A stretch of 64,000 nucleotides of DNA. Source: Prevotella communis. Lineage in GTDB: Bacteria; Bacteroidota; Bacteroidia; Bacteroidales; Bacteroidaceae. Both the position numbers and the translations under genes were made by a program. The stretch spans positions 2,232,001-2,296,000 of the forward strand of contig NZ_CP091792.1 in assembly GCF_022024115.1 (NCBI RefSeq), read 5' to 3'. Numbering within the stretch: the stretch's first letter is position 1; every line of letters begins with the position of its first letter. This document shows, piece after piece, positions 21,882-35,322 of this stretch. The notes beneath the pieces are model-generated. The model was not told where the DNA came from. It saw only the letters and a program-made list of their open reading frames with translations, and made no database searches.

Positions 21882-22818
21882 GCTTTAAGATTGTGGTGAA
21901 CAGGATGAAGCAGGCAAAGAGAATACGGGTGAAGCGGATGCCGACTCGACGCAACAGCAGACCTGCTCCAAAGGAGGCGCAGAAGGCGGCTGAGGTTCCC
22001 ACGATGCCACTCATCACGCCTATCTCTTTCATGTCGTATCCAAGGTCCACTAACCAGGGGCGCATCATGGAGAGAATGCCTATCATGCTGGCATAATAGA
22101 GCATCAGAAAACCTATCTGACGCCAGATGCCACGCTGGGTGAAGAACGAGGCAAAATCGGTGAGGCGGGCACGCTCTTGTGTGCTCTTTGCCGCTATCAC
22201 TGGTTCACGACGCATAATCAACGGTATGAGCATCAGCAGCACGAAGAGTCCTAAGCAGAGGGTGACCGTCTGCCAGCCAAAGGTATGTAGCACTACCAGC
22301 AACAGACCGCTACCAACGAGGGCGCCTCCGAAACTGCCCATAGACTGCATACTGTTCACCATACTCTTATCCCTACCCCCATGCATCAGGATGGCTAATG
22401 CATCAGTAGCGATATCTTGTGTGGCTGACGCCACCAGCGACAGACAGACAAGGGCGATGATGAGATACAGGTTGTCACTCACATCAAACAGGCCTGCCAG
22501 AATGATAAACAGGGCATAGACACACTCGCTGCCAATGATGCAACGACGGAAATCACGACCTGTCAGACAGTGACGGTCGACAACTGGCGACCAGAGGAAT
22601 TTGAGTACCCAGGGCAACTTCACCAACTGAAGAAGTCCGATAGTCGCTAAAGAATAATGAGCTTCTCGCATCATCACCTGAAGGGCGGTAGCAAAGAAGC
22701 TGGAGGGAATACTCTGAGCTATGTAAAGGCAGAAGAACATCGGTAGCCCGATGCCTCCTCTGCCTATTAAAGATATTTTATTGAGTTGTCCTTGCTTTTC
22801 TTGTTGCATCTTTTTCAT
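21793..22818 (-). pseudogene. MFS permease, C-terminally truncated at the hemN junction
   Basis: 341 codons. The N-terminal ~310 residues are an AmpG-like major facilitator permease: 'GLPMFFCLYIAQSIPSSFF', 'LATIGLLQLVKLPWVLKFLWSPVVDR' and 'ASATQDIATDALAI' are typical, and about nine membrane helices can be counted. After 'ILFACFILFTTIL' the expected last three helices are missing; the frame runs on through the hemN start as KHAARINTEIQPSCAAIHQL, which is hemN DNA read out of frame. A deletion that removed the 3' end and joined the gene to hemN explains this best. The start overlaps the receptor gene's stop by one base. In its intact form it would probably carry a porphyrin- or siderophore-type compound across the inner membrane. 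It may be non-functional; a shortened but folded protein is not excluded. Confidence 0.65.
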
Positions 22819-24896
22819 TAGAGATCAAAAATCAGCGATGTTCCAAAAGAGACGGGGCGTCCCTGCTGACCATAACCTACATTGGTCTTGAAATAGTAGG
22901 TCAGATAATCGGTATTGGTCAGGTTCTTTCCCCATACCTCCCACGTCAGCAGACCGAAGGTGGCACTCACCTTGGCATCGAGCAGGGCATAGAATGACTG
23001 ACTGACGGCGTTGTCCTCGTTCCAATAAATCTTACCCATACCATTGACACCGGCACTCAGCACAATACGGTCAACGGTCTTACAACTGGGCAGAATGGTG
23101 TAAGCGCCTCTGAACGAGAGGGTCTGACGGGGAACAAGGGGCAGCATCTTGCCGGTATAGTCCACTGTGGCACTCTTCTTATAATTCAGGAAGCGGGCAT
23201 AGGTGTAACCGTAGCTCATACGCAGTGTGAGGGGCTGCACAGGACGAACGGTAAGACCAAGTTCTACACCCTTGCTGTCGGAATGACCGGCATTGCGGGT
23301 GATATTACCTACGCCTGGCACAGTCTGCGTAATCTGCTGATGACGCCAGTCCACATAGAACAGGGTCAGGTCGGCCTGCAAGGCGTGGTCAAACAGTGAG
23401 GTCTTTGCTCCAATCTCGTAGTTCCAGTTGTACTCGGGCTCAAACGTACGCTCATCGTCCTGGGTAAAGGTAGAGTTAAAACCGCCTGTCTTGTAACCTC
23501 TTGTCACCGATGCATAGACCATATTGTCGTTACTGAAGAGATACTCAAGGGCAAACTTCGGTGTGAACTGGGTGAAATTCAGTGTGCTGTTATAGGTATC
23601 GGTCGGTGCGCCCAGCGTTCTGTCCCATGCTGTTGCGGTCTTATATGACTCATAATCTTCCTTAGCATGCTCATAGTCGAAACGCAGACCCAACTTTGCA
23701 TTCAGACCGCCAACAATACGCAGTGATGACTGGTGATAGACGGAAAGACCGGTTGTTGGACTGTCATAGAATTTTGGGGTGCAATAGTTCTGCGAAATAT
23801 AGGTGGTATAGAGGGCCTTCTTATAACTGTCGTTGAAGAAGAAAGCACCAAACATCCACTGATAACGACTGGCTGTTGTTGACTTAATCGTGAGCTCCTC
23901 ACTGAAAATATTCTGACGCACACGCTGATTTACCCAATAAAGGTCGGCACGGGTGAAATCCTGGTCAATACCCTGATTATCATCAATATACTGATAGGCT
24001 GTCTGACTGTTGAAACTAAAGCCGTTGCCTTCGTAACGGGCATTCAGACCAGCAGTGGTCAACTGGCGCAGGTAAGAGCTGTAGCGGTTGTAGTTAATCT
24101 CGCCTACAGTACCATCTGCCTCGTTATACAGGCCATAGGGGTATCCTCCCTGGTCACTGTTACGATAGCTCAGGTCGGCTGAGATGGTCCAACGTTCGGT
24201 GGGCTTCCAGAACACGCGACCGCGCATAAAGCCTTCGTTAAACTTATCTATCTTACTGTCATCGAATGCGTTACGGAAATATCCGTCGTTGTGATGATAA
24301 CTACCATTCACGGCAAAAGCCAGCTTATCGCTCAACTTGCTGTAATGACTGGCATTAACTGATACGTCATTATAACGTCCATACCCTACTTTCACGCGTG
24401 TGCCCTGATAGTCGAATGGTGAACGGGTATAGGCATTGATAATACCACCGATGCAATTACGACCATAGAGTGTACCCTGCGGACCGCGAAGCACTTCCAG
24501 TGAACTTACATCAAACAGATCATCATCAAATGCTGAGCGCTCCATGTGGGGCACGCCATCAATATAAAATCCTACTGTAGGACCATTTGTCTTGGCACCC
24601 ACACCACGTACGAAAACGGGGGAGTTCTGACGCGTGCCATACTCTGGAATAAAGAAGTTGGGCACTACATAACCCAGATCCTTAATACTGGTCATCTCTG
24701 CCTGACGGATATTGGCAGCAGAAATGGAAGTAATAGAAAGAGCTTCCTTGATAGGCGGATCCTGTTTAAAACCTACTACAGTAACCTCTTCTACATTGTA
24801 CTGTCGTGAAATTGTTGTGTCAGCTGTTTCTCCTACTCCATCCGCATACATAAAAATGGGACACAGTAATCCTAGAAATAATAAATGTTTTTTCAT
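22818..24896 (-). CDS. TonB-dependent outer-membrane receptor in a haem-synthesis operon
   Basis: 692 residues. Signal peptide (MKKHLLFLGLLCPIFMYADG), TonB-box-like 'NVEEVTVVGF', plug domain with 'FVRGVGAKTNGPTVGFYIDGV' and 'VSSLEVLRGPQGTLYGRNCIGGIINAYTR', and a 22-strand barrel ending in '...RPVSFGTSLIFDL' with a terminal hydrophobic/aromatic pattern. No carboxypeptidase-like leading domain and no SusD partner, so it is of the classical receptor type rather than SusC. It heads an operon with an inner-membrane permease, hemN and a protoporphyrinogen oxidase gene, suggesting a tetrapyrrole precursor as cargo (inference). A clear -7 box lies at 24932-24939. Confidence 0.9.
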   Translation of the reverse strand: MKKHLLFLGLLCPIFMYADGVGETADTTISRQYNVEEVTVVGFKQDPPIKEALSITSISAANIRQAEMTSIKDLGYVVPNFFIPEYGTRQNSPVFVRGVGAKTNGPTVGFYIDGVPHMERSAFDDDLFDVSSLEVLRGPQGTLYGRNCIGGIINAYTRSPFDYQGTRVKVGYGRYNDVSVNASHYSKLSDKLAFAVNGSYHHNDGYFRNAFDDSKIDKFNEGFMRGRVFWKPTERWTISADLSYRNSDQGGYPYGLYNEADGTVGEINYNRYSSYLRQLTTAGLNARYEGNGFSFNSQTAYQYIDDNQGIDQDFTRADLYWVNQRVRQNIFSEELTIKSTTASRYQWMFGAFFFNDSYKKALYTTYISQNYCTPKFYDSPTTGLSVYHQSSLRIVGGLNAKLGLRFDYEHAKEDYESYKTATAWDRTLGAPTDTYNSTLNFTQFTPKFALEYLFSNDNMVYASVTRGYKTGGFNSTFTQDDERTFEPEYNWNYEIGAKTSLFDHALQADLTLFYVDWRHQQITQTVPGVGNITRNAGHSDSKGVELGLTVRPVQPLTLRMSYGYTYARFLNYKKSATVDYTGKMLPLVPRQTLSFRGAYTILPSCKTVDRIVLSAGVNGMGKIYWNEDNAVSQSFYALLDAKVSATFGLLTWEVWGKNLTNTDYLTYYFKTNVGYGQQGRPVSFGTSLIFDL

Positions 24897-24931
24897 TATT
24901 ATATTGAAGTTTTTGTGTTGTTAAGCGATTG

Positions 24932-24939
24932 CAAAGGTA
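24932..24939 (-). promoter_or_regulatory. -7 box (TACCTTTG) for the receptor/hemN operon
   Basis: Minus-strand TACCTTTG 36 bp upstream of the receptor start; TTG at 24957-24955 lies at roughly the -33 distance on the minus strand. Confidence 0.55.
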
Positions 24940-24984
24940 CAAACATAAAACTATCAACACAATCCCCATTTATATTGATTTTTG

Positions 24985-25110
24985 AAAACCATAGGTCAAG
25001 GCATCCTAAATCATAGACTTTGAGGTCCTAAACCATAGACTTAGGCATCGTAAACCTATGGTTTCCGACCTCAAAGTCCCTATTTTCCGATCTCAAAATC
25101 AGTGAGTTTG
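24985..25110. repeat. CATAGACTTTGAGGTC-type inverted repeats
   Basis: In the 350-bp gap between the haem operon and the rRNA operon, ACTTTGAGGTC (25017-25027) is the exact reverse complement of GACCTCAAAGT (25067-25077), and AAACCATAG occurs at 24985, and again at 25030, with CTATGGTTT at 25056-25064. The rest of the gap (25110-25200) shows nothing I can support. Confidence 0.5.
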
Positions 25111-25203
25111 AAACTACCAAAATCAGGCTTCACCGGAACACTCTGGAAATGAGCAGTTTACAGTAAAGGTGAAACCTAAAAAAATAGTGCATACAAACAC
25201 GAA

Positions 25204-25237
25204 AAAGACCCTGACTCATTGCTGAATCAGGGTCTTT
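25204..25237 (-). terminator. rRNA operon terminator
   Basis: An 11-pair perfect stem (25204-25214 with 25227-25237) with a 12-nt loop. On the minus strand it ends GGGTCTTTTTCG. It lies just beyond the 5S gene. Confidence 0.8.
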
Positions 25238-25246
25238 ACTAGTAAA

Positions 25247-25357
<111 letters not shown>

Positions 25358-25494
25358 AATATCTTCGCTAAATTGATAATTGACAATTGATAATTGACAA
25401 TTATACAACCGCGTATAAGGTTGACATATCACACTAAGACTGAAGACAAAACTTCATCGTCAATACTGTCACAGTTGAAAGCATGCGCTTATTT

Positions 25495-28392
<2,898 letters not shown>

Positions 28393-28592
28393 TATACATT
28401 AAACATTAATGATTAAACATTAACATTCAATGCATAGCTCATACTTTCAGCTGTAATTTTGAGATTTTTTAATCTACTCAGTTTGACTTCTTAAAGTCTT
28501 TACTTACAGTCTTGTGTGTCAATATGTCAAAGATCTCTGTACTTGAAACATTAAACATGAAACATTAAATTTCAGAGGTCGTCCGTACTTGG

Positions 28593-28666
28593 TGGAGAAT
28601 AACGGATTCGAACCGTTGACCCCCTGCTTGCAAAGCAGGTGCTCTAGCCAACTGAGCTAATCCCCC
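28593..28666 (-). tRNA. tRNA-Ala (anticodon TGC)
   Basis: Minus strand GGGGGATTAGCTCAGTTGGC ... CCTGCTTTGCAAGCAGG (anticodon TGC in its loop) ... GGTTCGAATCC ... ATTCTCCA. The acceptor stem pairs GGGGGAT with ATTCTCC. The CCA end is encoded at 28592-28590. It lies in the 16S-23S spacer. Confidence 0.95.
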
Positions 28667-28690
28667 AACTTTTCGTTTTCGAGTCGGATG

Positions 28691-28764
28691 TAGTCCCAGG
28701 CAGACTTGAACTGCCGACCTCCACATTATCAGTGTGGCGCTCTAACCAACTGAGCTATAGGACT
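28691..28764 (-). tRNA. tRNA-Ile (anticodon GAT)
   Basis: Minus strand AGTCCTATAGCTCAGTTGGT ... CCACACTGATAATGTGG (anticodon GAT) ... AGTTCAAGTCT ... TGGGACTA. The acceptor stem pairs AGTCCTA with TGGGACT. CCA is not encoded. It comes first in the spacer after 16S. Confidence 0.95.
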
Positions 28765-28871
28765 GGCTTCAAGCTTCGCCGTTACTACGCTCAGCTTCAT
28801 CTTTCTCTATTCTTATATATAAACATCAGCAGTAAAGAAGCTTGGGTTAAAAACTAACCTTCTTAACTTAA

Positions 28872-28904
28872 AGCGGTAGCAAATTTTCACTTTTCACTAT
28901 TCAC
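28872..28904 (-). repeat. Dispersed intergenic repeat, copy 2
   Basis: On the minus strand GTGAATAGTGAAAAGTGAAA followed by ATTTGCTACCGCT, almost identical to the copy at 12182-12220. Here it lies in the 16S to tRNA-Ile spacer, so it is transcribed as part of the rRNA precursor. Confidence 0.6.
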
Positions 28905-28931
28905 TTTTACCTTTTATAGTCATTCTCTCCA

Positions 28932-30460
<1,529 letters not shown>

Positions 30461-30810
30461 GTAAAATGTTTTATCTCTAAAGTCTTGGTAAAGCAGGAAA
30501 TGCTGCTTTCACAATCTTTTATATCTGTCTCAGAACGACTATCCAGTATCAAGTTAAGAATTAAACGGTTTGTTTCTTCTACCCAAGAGTAACCGAAATT
30601 ACTCTCGCTTCTTGTACTACTTCTGTCTATGTAAATCTTTCAAAGAACTCTTTCTTTAGTGCCTTGCCCGTTGTTAGGCGAAAGCGGATGCAAAGGTACG
30701 ACTTTTTTCTGAACCACCAAACATTTTACTACTTTTTTTCATAAAAAAATTGCAGGCTTTCGAGTTATTTGACAAACCTGCAATTATACACCTTATTATA
30801 TATAAGGGGA
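30461..30810. other. rRNA leader and promoter region (350 bp)
   Basis: Holds the ~230-nt 16S leader, the rRNA promoter (30691-30721) and, beyond it, the 3' flank of the leftward Bax inhibitor-1 gene with an A/T-rich stretch. I see no gene in it. Confidence 0.5.
30691..30721 (-). promoter_or_regulatory. rRNA operon promoter (TTTG, 19 bp, TACCTTTG)
   Basis: Minus strand: TTTG at 30721-30718 and TACCTTTG at 30698-30691, separated by 19 bp. This is the best match in the window to the Bacteroidota -33/-7 consensus and sits about 230 bp upstream of mature 16S. Confidence 0.8.
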
Positions 30811-31530
30811 TCATTTCCTGTTTCCAAAAAATCTCAGCAGATAAAGGAAGAGGTTGATGAAGTCCAAATATAAGGTCAATGCAGCAAGAACTGCATATTT
30901 TTGAGTATGGGCACTTGCATCAGGTGCCATCTGGAACATCTTTTTAATCTTCTGTGTGTCGTAAGCCGTAAGACCTACAAAGATAAGAACACCAAGATAA
31001 GTGATGATAACATCCAGTCCGGTGCTAGCCAAGAAGATATTTACGACAGTAGCAATGATGATACCAATAAGGGCCATGATAAGAATACGTCCTATAGCAG
31101 AGAGGTCTTTCTTGATAAATAAGCCTACTGCCGACATAGCCCCAAAAGTACCTGCCGTAACAAAAAAAGTCGTCGCCAGGCTTGGAAGTGAATAAACCAG
31201 GAACAATGTTGAGAATGTTACGCCATTAAGGAGGGCATAGACAATAAACATCAGTGTGGCTGTTGTAAGCGACAGCTTTTCAATGGCTGCGCTAAGAGAT
31301 ATAACCAAGCCAATCTCTGCAATAAACAGAATCCATATAGCGGCGCGAAAATTAAGCAAGATATTGAGAATCATCTCATTACCTGCCACGATATAGGCAG
31401 TGAGGCCTGTGATAGCCAAGGCCATTGTCATCCACAAATATGTCTTCAGCATCAATACAGAAAAAGCTGCCGATGACTCTAATTCACGTTCACGTGAAAA
31501 AGAACGATAGTTGATTTCTTCGTAATCCAT
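30811..31530 (-). CDS. Bax inhibitor-1 / YccA family membrane protein
   Basis: 239 residues. Seven hydrophobic helices occupy residues ~25-235 after a short charged N-terminus that begins MDYEEINYRSFSRERELES. Family features are 'LKTYLWMTMALAITGLTAYIV', 'LTAYDTQKIKKMF' (the conserved Asp of the pH-sensing pair) and a C-terminal 'LTLYLDFINLFLYLLRFFG', shared with YetJ/YbhL proteins. Members are pH-sensitive calcium-leak channels or FtsH modulators, so the role here is only generally known. A TATCTTTG box lies at 31559-31566. Confidence 0.92.
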   Translation of the reverse strand: MDYEEINYRSFSRERELESSAAFSVLMLKTYLWMTMALAITGLTAYIVAGNEMILNILLNFRAAIWILFIAEIGLVISLSAAIEKLSLTTATLMFIVYALLNGVTFSTLFLVYSLPSLATTFFVTAGTFGAMSAVGLFIKKDLSAIGRILIMALIGIIIATVVNIFLASTGLDVIITYLGVLIFVGLTAYDTQKIKKMFQMAPDASAHTQKYAVLAALTLYLDFINLFLYLLRFFGNRK

Positions 31531-31558
31531 ATTTTATAATATCTAATGTTAAACGTCG

Positions 31559-31566
31559 CAAAGATA
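31559..31566 (-). promoter_or_regulatory. -7 box (TATCTTTG) for the Bax inhibitor-1 gene
   Basis: Minus-strand TATCTTTG, 29 bp upstream of the start at 31530. Confidence 0.55.
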
Positions 31567-31620
31567 CGTAGTTTTTACGTGTTTAAAGAAAAATAGAGAC
31601 AATTTTTAAGATAAAAAACA

Positions 31621-32520
31621 CTAAAGTCCCAAGTCGTGAGCCAGAATAGCAGAGAATTTGCACGCTCCCTGATCAGACAGATGGTCTGAATCGAAAAAAT
31701 CATTATCACTCAAACGAGCATCACGAGAGTAATCACATTTCACAGAACCATACTTTGCACAGCAGCTATCGGTCATTGCATTAATCCATTGCAATTGCCA
31801 TGCCGGAGCTTTTCGAGTATAATCTTTACATACTGGAGTCTGAAGCAGAATCAATTTCACCTGATGCTGCTGACACCAAGAGGCAATGGAATCAACGTAA
31901 TCCCGATTGCGATACGTGTACTCCCAATTTACAAAAAGATGTTCCCTTACATTCTTATATAAGAAATCGTCAGGGTTGCGATCGGCTACCACATAATTAT
32001 TGCCCCACCCCAGACTGTCGCACATAACACTCTGTCCCTGATAATGATATCGTAGTTTCTGATGAAAATATCCTGCATTTGATAATTCAAAACCATACTG
32101 AGAAAGCATTGAATGAGCCCGATACCCCATATACAACTGATAATAAGTCACGCGTGCAGGCTCGTCACATTCCATTGGGACATCAAAGAGATTAGAATTA
32201 TCAGCAACCAGGATTACCTGTTTTAGCGCATCATACCTATCAGCATAATGACAAAGCAAGAAATAATCCTGTTCCAAACGTTGCGATACATTACACAGAT
32301 TAAAGATGCTATCGCCCATAGCAGAAGGTTTCAAAGCAAAATAGCCATGAGAATTGCCAAGTATGAGTGTCTTTACACCATGCGCATTTCGCAGCATCCA
32401 CTCGTTCTTCATCCGATAAGTATTAGGAATAGTACGCATATACCATTCTATCACCGCCAACATACAGAAGACAGGAATCAGGAAAAAGACAACACGGAAA
32501 AGAAACTTTCTCATAGGCAT
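31621..32520 (-). CDS. SGNH-type (AlgJ/AlgX-like) acyltransferase partner of MBOAT
   Basis: About 299 residues from ATG 32520 (MPMRKFLFRVV), directly after the MBOAT stop; a longer frame to 32565 would overlap the MBOAT gene by 44 bases and is not preferred. One N-terminal membrane helix (residues ~5-25) anchors a periplasmic domain. The nucleophile block is 'TLILGNSHGYFALKP' (GNSH in place of GDSL) and the second is 'FFDSDHLSDQGACKF' (DxxH), giving a Ser-Asp-His set. In the family the MBOAT carries the acyl group across the membrane and the SGNH protein transfers it to a polysaccharide. Adjacent to the MBOAT gene with a 1-bp gap. Confidence 0.75.
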   Translation of the reverse strand: MPMRKFLFRVVFFLIPVFCMLAVIEWYMRTIPNTYRMKNEWMLRNAHGVKTLILGNSHGYFALKPSAMGDSIFNLCNVSQRLEQDYFLLCHYADRYDALKQVILVADNSNLFDVPMECDEPARVTYYQLYMGYRAHSMLSQYGFELSNAGYFHQKLRYHYQGQSVMCDSLGWGNNYVVADRNPDDFLYKNVREHLFVNWEYTYRNRDYVDSIASWCQQHQVKLILLQTPVCKDYTRKAPAWQLQWINAMTDSCCAKYGSVKCDYSRDARLSDNDFFDSDHLSDQGACKFSAILAHDLGL

Positions 32521-32521
32521 C

Positions 32522-33940
32522 TCAGAACTGGAAATAGATAAACGTCTGTTCCTCTCCACGGCCAAAGAACATCAACATGAACACAATATAATATACCAGC
32601 CAGCGCGTCCAGCGGTAGCGGCCCAACCAACATCCGTCCAAATGGAGAGGACATAAACGATCACGCTGTATCCACTCTATGACAACCAACAAAAGACAAT
32701 AAATGATTGCCACCTTACCATAGACCGGCATTCCGAGATTCATGGATGTCAGGGTGATAGTCAAACGCTGCAGATATCCAGATGCTTCGGACAAGCTCTC
32801 TGCCCGGAACACCACCCAGCCCAATACGACTAAGGCGAAAGTAAAACAGACAGGAACCAGATCTCTTACCCCTACCCGTTCATCGGTATTAGCCCCTGAC
32901 TTCCACAACCAGCGTGCCATCGCCAGTAGCACGGCATTATAGCCGCCCCACACGACAAAGGTCCAGTTAGCGCCATGCCACAGGCCACTCAACAAAAAGA
33001 CGATGAAGATATTCCGGAAGGTATGATACGTCCCTAGCCTACTGCCACCAAGCGGTATATAGAGATAATCACGGAACCACGTCATCAGCGAGATATGCCA
33101 GCGACGCCAAAACTCTCCAATAGAGCGCGAGAAATAAGGCAAACGGAAATTCTCCATCAAACGAATACCGAATAGTTTCGCCGTACCAATAGCAATATCA
33201 GAATAACCGGAAAAATCACCATATATCTGGAAAGTGAACAGCACCATGCCACACAGAAGCGTCATAGCATTCGCATCTGTATAGTCATCCCATATCTGAT
33301 TCACAGCCAGAGCACAGTTGTCGGCAACAACTAATTTCTTAAAGAATCCCCAAAGTATTCGGCGCAAGCCATCAACAGCTTCAGCATAGTCAAAGCGACG
33401 AGTGCTTAACATCTGCGGCAATAGATTCGTAGCACGCTCAATAGGACCTGCCACCAACTGCGGGAAGAAGGCAATATAAGTACAGAAAGCCACGACATCC
33501 CTGGTGGCAGGGAGTTTACCACGATAAACATCAATGGAATAGCTCAGCGACTGGAAAGTATAGAAGCTAATACCCACTGGCAGTATAATACGCCATGTAG
33601 GCATATCAAGCGAGAAACCAAACTGCGACAGGAGCAGATTCAGATTGTCGGCAAAGAAACCATAATACTTGAATACTGCAAGAATACCCAGATTCAAGCA
33701 TATATTTGAAATAAGGTAAAACCGTCTATTACGTGCTTTCTCAATATAGAGTCCACTGAAGAAACTCGACAGCGATGTAATCAATATCAAGATGAGGAAG
33801 CGCCAATCCCACCAACCATAAAACACATAACTGGCAATGAGCAGACAGATATTCTGCAACTTCAGCTGTCTCTGCATAGTCCAATAAAACAAGAAAACTA
33901 TGGGCAAGAAAAGCAGGAAAGATACAGAAACAAATGACAT
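32522..33940 (-). CDS. MBOAT O-acyltransferase (AlgI/DltB-like)
   Basis: 472 residues with about ten membrane helices. The AlgI signature is complete: 'SFYTFQSLSYSIDVYRGKLPATRDVVAFCTYIAFFPQLVAGPIERA', 'FWRRWHISLMTWFRDYLYIPLGGSR' and 'FLLSGLWHGANWTFVVWG' with the catalytic His of GLWHG. In the family it exports acyl groups for O-acetylation of a cell-surface polysaccharide or teichoic acid. The partner SGNH gene follows at once. Genes for sugar-nucleotide synthesis further along on this strand suggest the acceptor is an O-antigen, capsule or exopolysaccharide. Confidence 0.93.
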   Translation of the reverse strand: MSFVSVSFLLFLPIVFLFYWTMQRQLKLQNICLLIASYVFYGWWDWRFLILILITSLSSFFSGLYIEKARNRRFYLISNICLNLGILAVFKYYGFFADNLNLLLSQFGFSLDMPTWRIILPVGISFYTFQSLSYSIDVYRGKLPATRDVVAFCTYIAFFPQLVAGPIERATNLLPQMLSTRRFDYAEAVDGLRRILWGFFKKLVVADNCALAVNQIWDDYTDANAMTLLCGMVLFTFQIYGDFSGYSDIAIGTAKLFGIRLMENFRLPYFSRSIGEFWRRWHISLMTWFRDYLYIPLGGSRLGTYHTFRNIFIVFLLSGLWHGANWTFVVWGGYNAVLLAMARWLWKSGANTDERVGVRDLVPVCFTFALVVLGWVVFRAESLSEASGYLQRLTITLTSMNLGMPVYGKVAIIYCLLLVVIEWIQRDRLCPLHLDGCWLGRYRWTRWLVYYIVFMLMFFGRGEEQTFIYFQF

Positions 33941-33950
33941 AAACAGTTAA

Positions 33951-34892
33951 CTAAAGGTCGTATTCATAGATATCATAGCACAAACCACGTCCGCCAAATC
34001 CCTCTTTTTGGAATGCCAGAGATTCATTAAGACCGCTACCATCCGGATTCTCCGTGGAGCGTCCGAAGTCAAAATAGGGATAATTGACATAGTCGTGAAG
34101 CATGATTTGTTCATAGATTAGGTCGATCGCTCCCAGACTCTTTCCCTCGGGCGTTGCCGAGCTATACTGTGCATGAACAACCTGAGACGAGAGATAAAGC
34201 ACGACGCCAGCTATGACCTGCCCATCCTTCACGGCTTCATAAAGAATGATATTCTCAGGAAAACGACTTCTCAGCAGCTCAATCTCCTGAAGAGAATGCA
34301 CTGGCTTGATACCATATTTATTACCCAGATTATCAGAAAGAACTTTCCAGAAATCTGCGTAATGGTCAGAACGTCTTACGGTAAGACCAGCCTTCTGAGC
34401 CCTCACCACCCCACGGCGACGTACACGTTCCCAGCGCAGTCCGGCTCTCAGGAAGATATTCGTAGAATAATCCCTTGCCACCATTCTAGCCTTACAAACA
34501 TGATACAAGGCATAAAGATCTTCCTCTGCAGGAAAACGGTGATAAATCCATGGGATACATTTATAATAGACACGTTTGATACCGATACTGCGAAGATAGT
34601 CGTTCAACTGCTTAAAGAGTTCAATAGTTTGGACTACTGACAGTTGGAGACTCATCAGAAGTCCACCATAAGTCAACCCTTTATGAGTGAAATAACCATC
34701 ACCGCTGATATGTCCAGGAAGAACTGCCAGCAATCTGTTTTTCTCATAGAACATCAGAGAATGGTCATTGAAGCGGTCACTATGGTAATCCATATAGTTA
34801 CGGTCGAAAAGGAACGTTCCGTTCTTAGCTTCTGCTACGAAACGGTTCCATATATCGGCCTTATCAGGAGTGTATCGGATAATATCAAACAT
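33951..34892 (-). CDS. GNAT/FemAB-like acyltransferase
   Basis: 313 residues, soluble. The layout resembles FemAB-like tandem GNAT proteins: 'NGTFLFDRNYMDYHSDRFNDHSLMFYE' opening the first unit, 'HKGLTYGGLLMSL', then a second unit with 'VIAGVVLYLSSQVVHAQYSSATPEGKSLGAIDLIYEQIM' and 'YFDFGRSTENPDGSGLNESLAFQKEGFGG'. The last motif is common in proteins that acylate sugar-nucleotide amino sugars or glycan precursors. It lies 10 bp downstream of the MBOAT start and next to the FdtA-like gene, which suggests N-acylation of a deoxy-amino sugar (inference). Substrate unknown. Confidence 0.75.
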   Translation of the reverse strand: MFDIIRYTPDKADIWNRFVAEAKNGTFLFDRNYMDYHSDRFNDHSLMFYEKNRLLAVLPGHISGDGYFTHKGLTYGGLLMSLQLSVVQTIELFKQLNDYLRSIGIKRVYYKCIPWIYHRFPAEEDLYALYHVCKARMVARDYSTNIFLRAGLRWERVRRRGVVRAQKAGLTVRRSDHYADFWKVLSDNLGNKYGIKPVHSLQEIELLRSRFPENIILYEAVKDGQVIAGVVLYLSSQVVHAQYSSATPEGKSLGAIDLIYEQIMLHDYVNYPYFDFGRSTENPDGSGLNESLAFQKEGFGGRGLCYDIYEYDL

Positions 34893-34899
34893 TTACTTG

Positions 34900-35322
34900 C
34901 TATTTCGTCATAACATGATGATGGACATACGCCAGGAATTCATCATAATCATAGATATAGTCCTCTTCCTCATAATGCTCGGAAGCAAGAACCATACAAA
35001 CTGCTCCCGACGAAAAATCATCGAGCGTACGCCACACATTCGTATCAATCAGCAAACCTTGCCAAGGATGGTTCAAAAGGACTGTCTTTCGTTCAAAACC
35101 ATTATCGAGGGTGACATGAAAAGAACCGCTTAATGCCACGATCAACTGTTTGAGTCGCTTATGAGCATGCCCACCACGACTTTCGCCAGCGGGGACATCA
35201 TAGACCCAATAGGCCCGTTTGATATCAAACGGCACCTTGTCGTTCCCCTCGGCAACGGTGAGGTTGCCCCGGGGATCAACAATCTTGGGTAAGTCAATCA
35301 GTCTAATCTCTAAGTTTTGCAT
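34900..35322 (-). CDS. FdtA/QdtA-like cupin (dTDP-keto sugar 3,4-ketoisomerase)
   Basis: 140 residues, one cupin domain. '[51 protein letters not shown]' is typical of FdtA/QdtA/WxcM proteins: RGxL start, the YDVP loop and the GHAHK motif. The family isomerises dTDP-4-keto-6-deoxyglucose to the 3-keto sugar on the way to 3-acylamino-3,6-dideoxy sugars. RmlB (37447-38586), which makes the substrate, and a GNAT protein (33951-34892) are nearby. The usual aminotransferase (FdtB) is not in the window. It overlaps the end of purT by 20 bases. Confidence 0.85.
   Translation of the reverse strand: MQNLEIRLIDLPKIVDPRGNLTVAEGNDKVPFDIKRAYWVYDVPAGESRGGHAHKRLKQLIVALSGSFHVTLDNGFERKTVLLNHPWQGLLIDTNVWRTLDDFSSGAVCMVLASEHYEEEDYIYDYDEFLAYVHHHVMTK

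Noticed and set aside
35303..35322. purT/fdtA overlap as a frameshift.
   Set aside because: Both frames are complete and the cupin begins at its usual MQNL..RLIDLP start.
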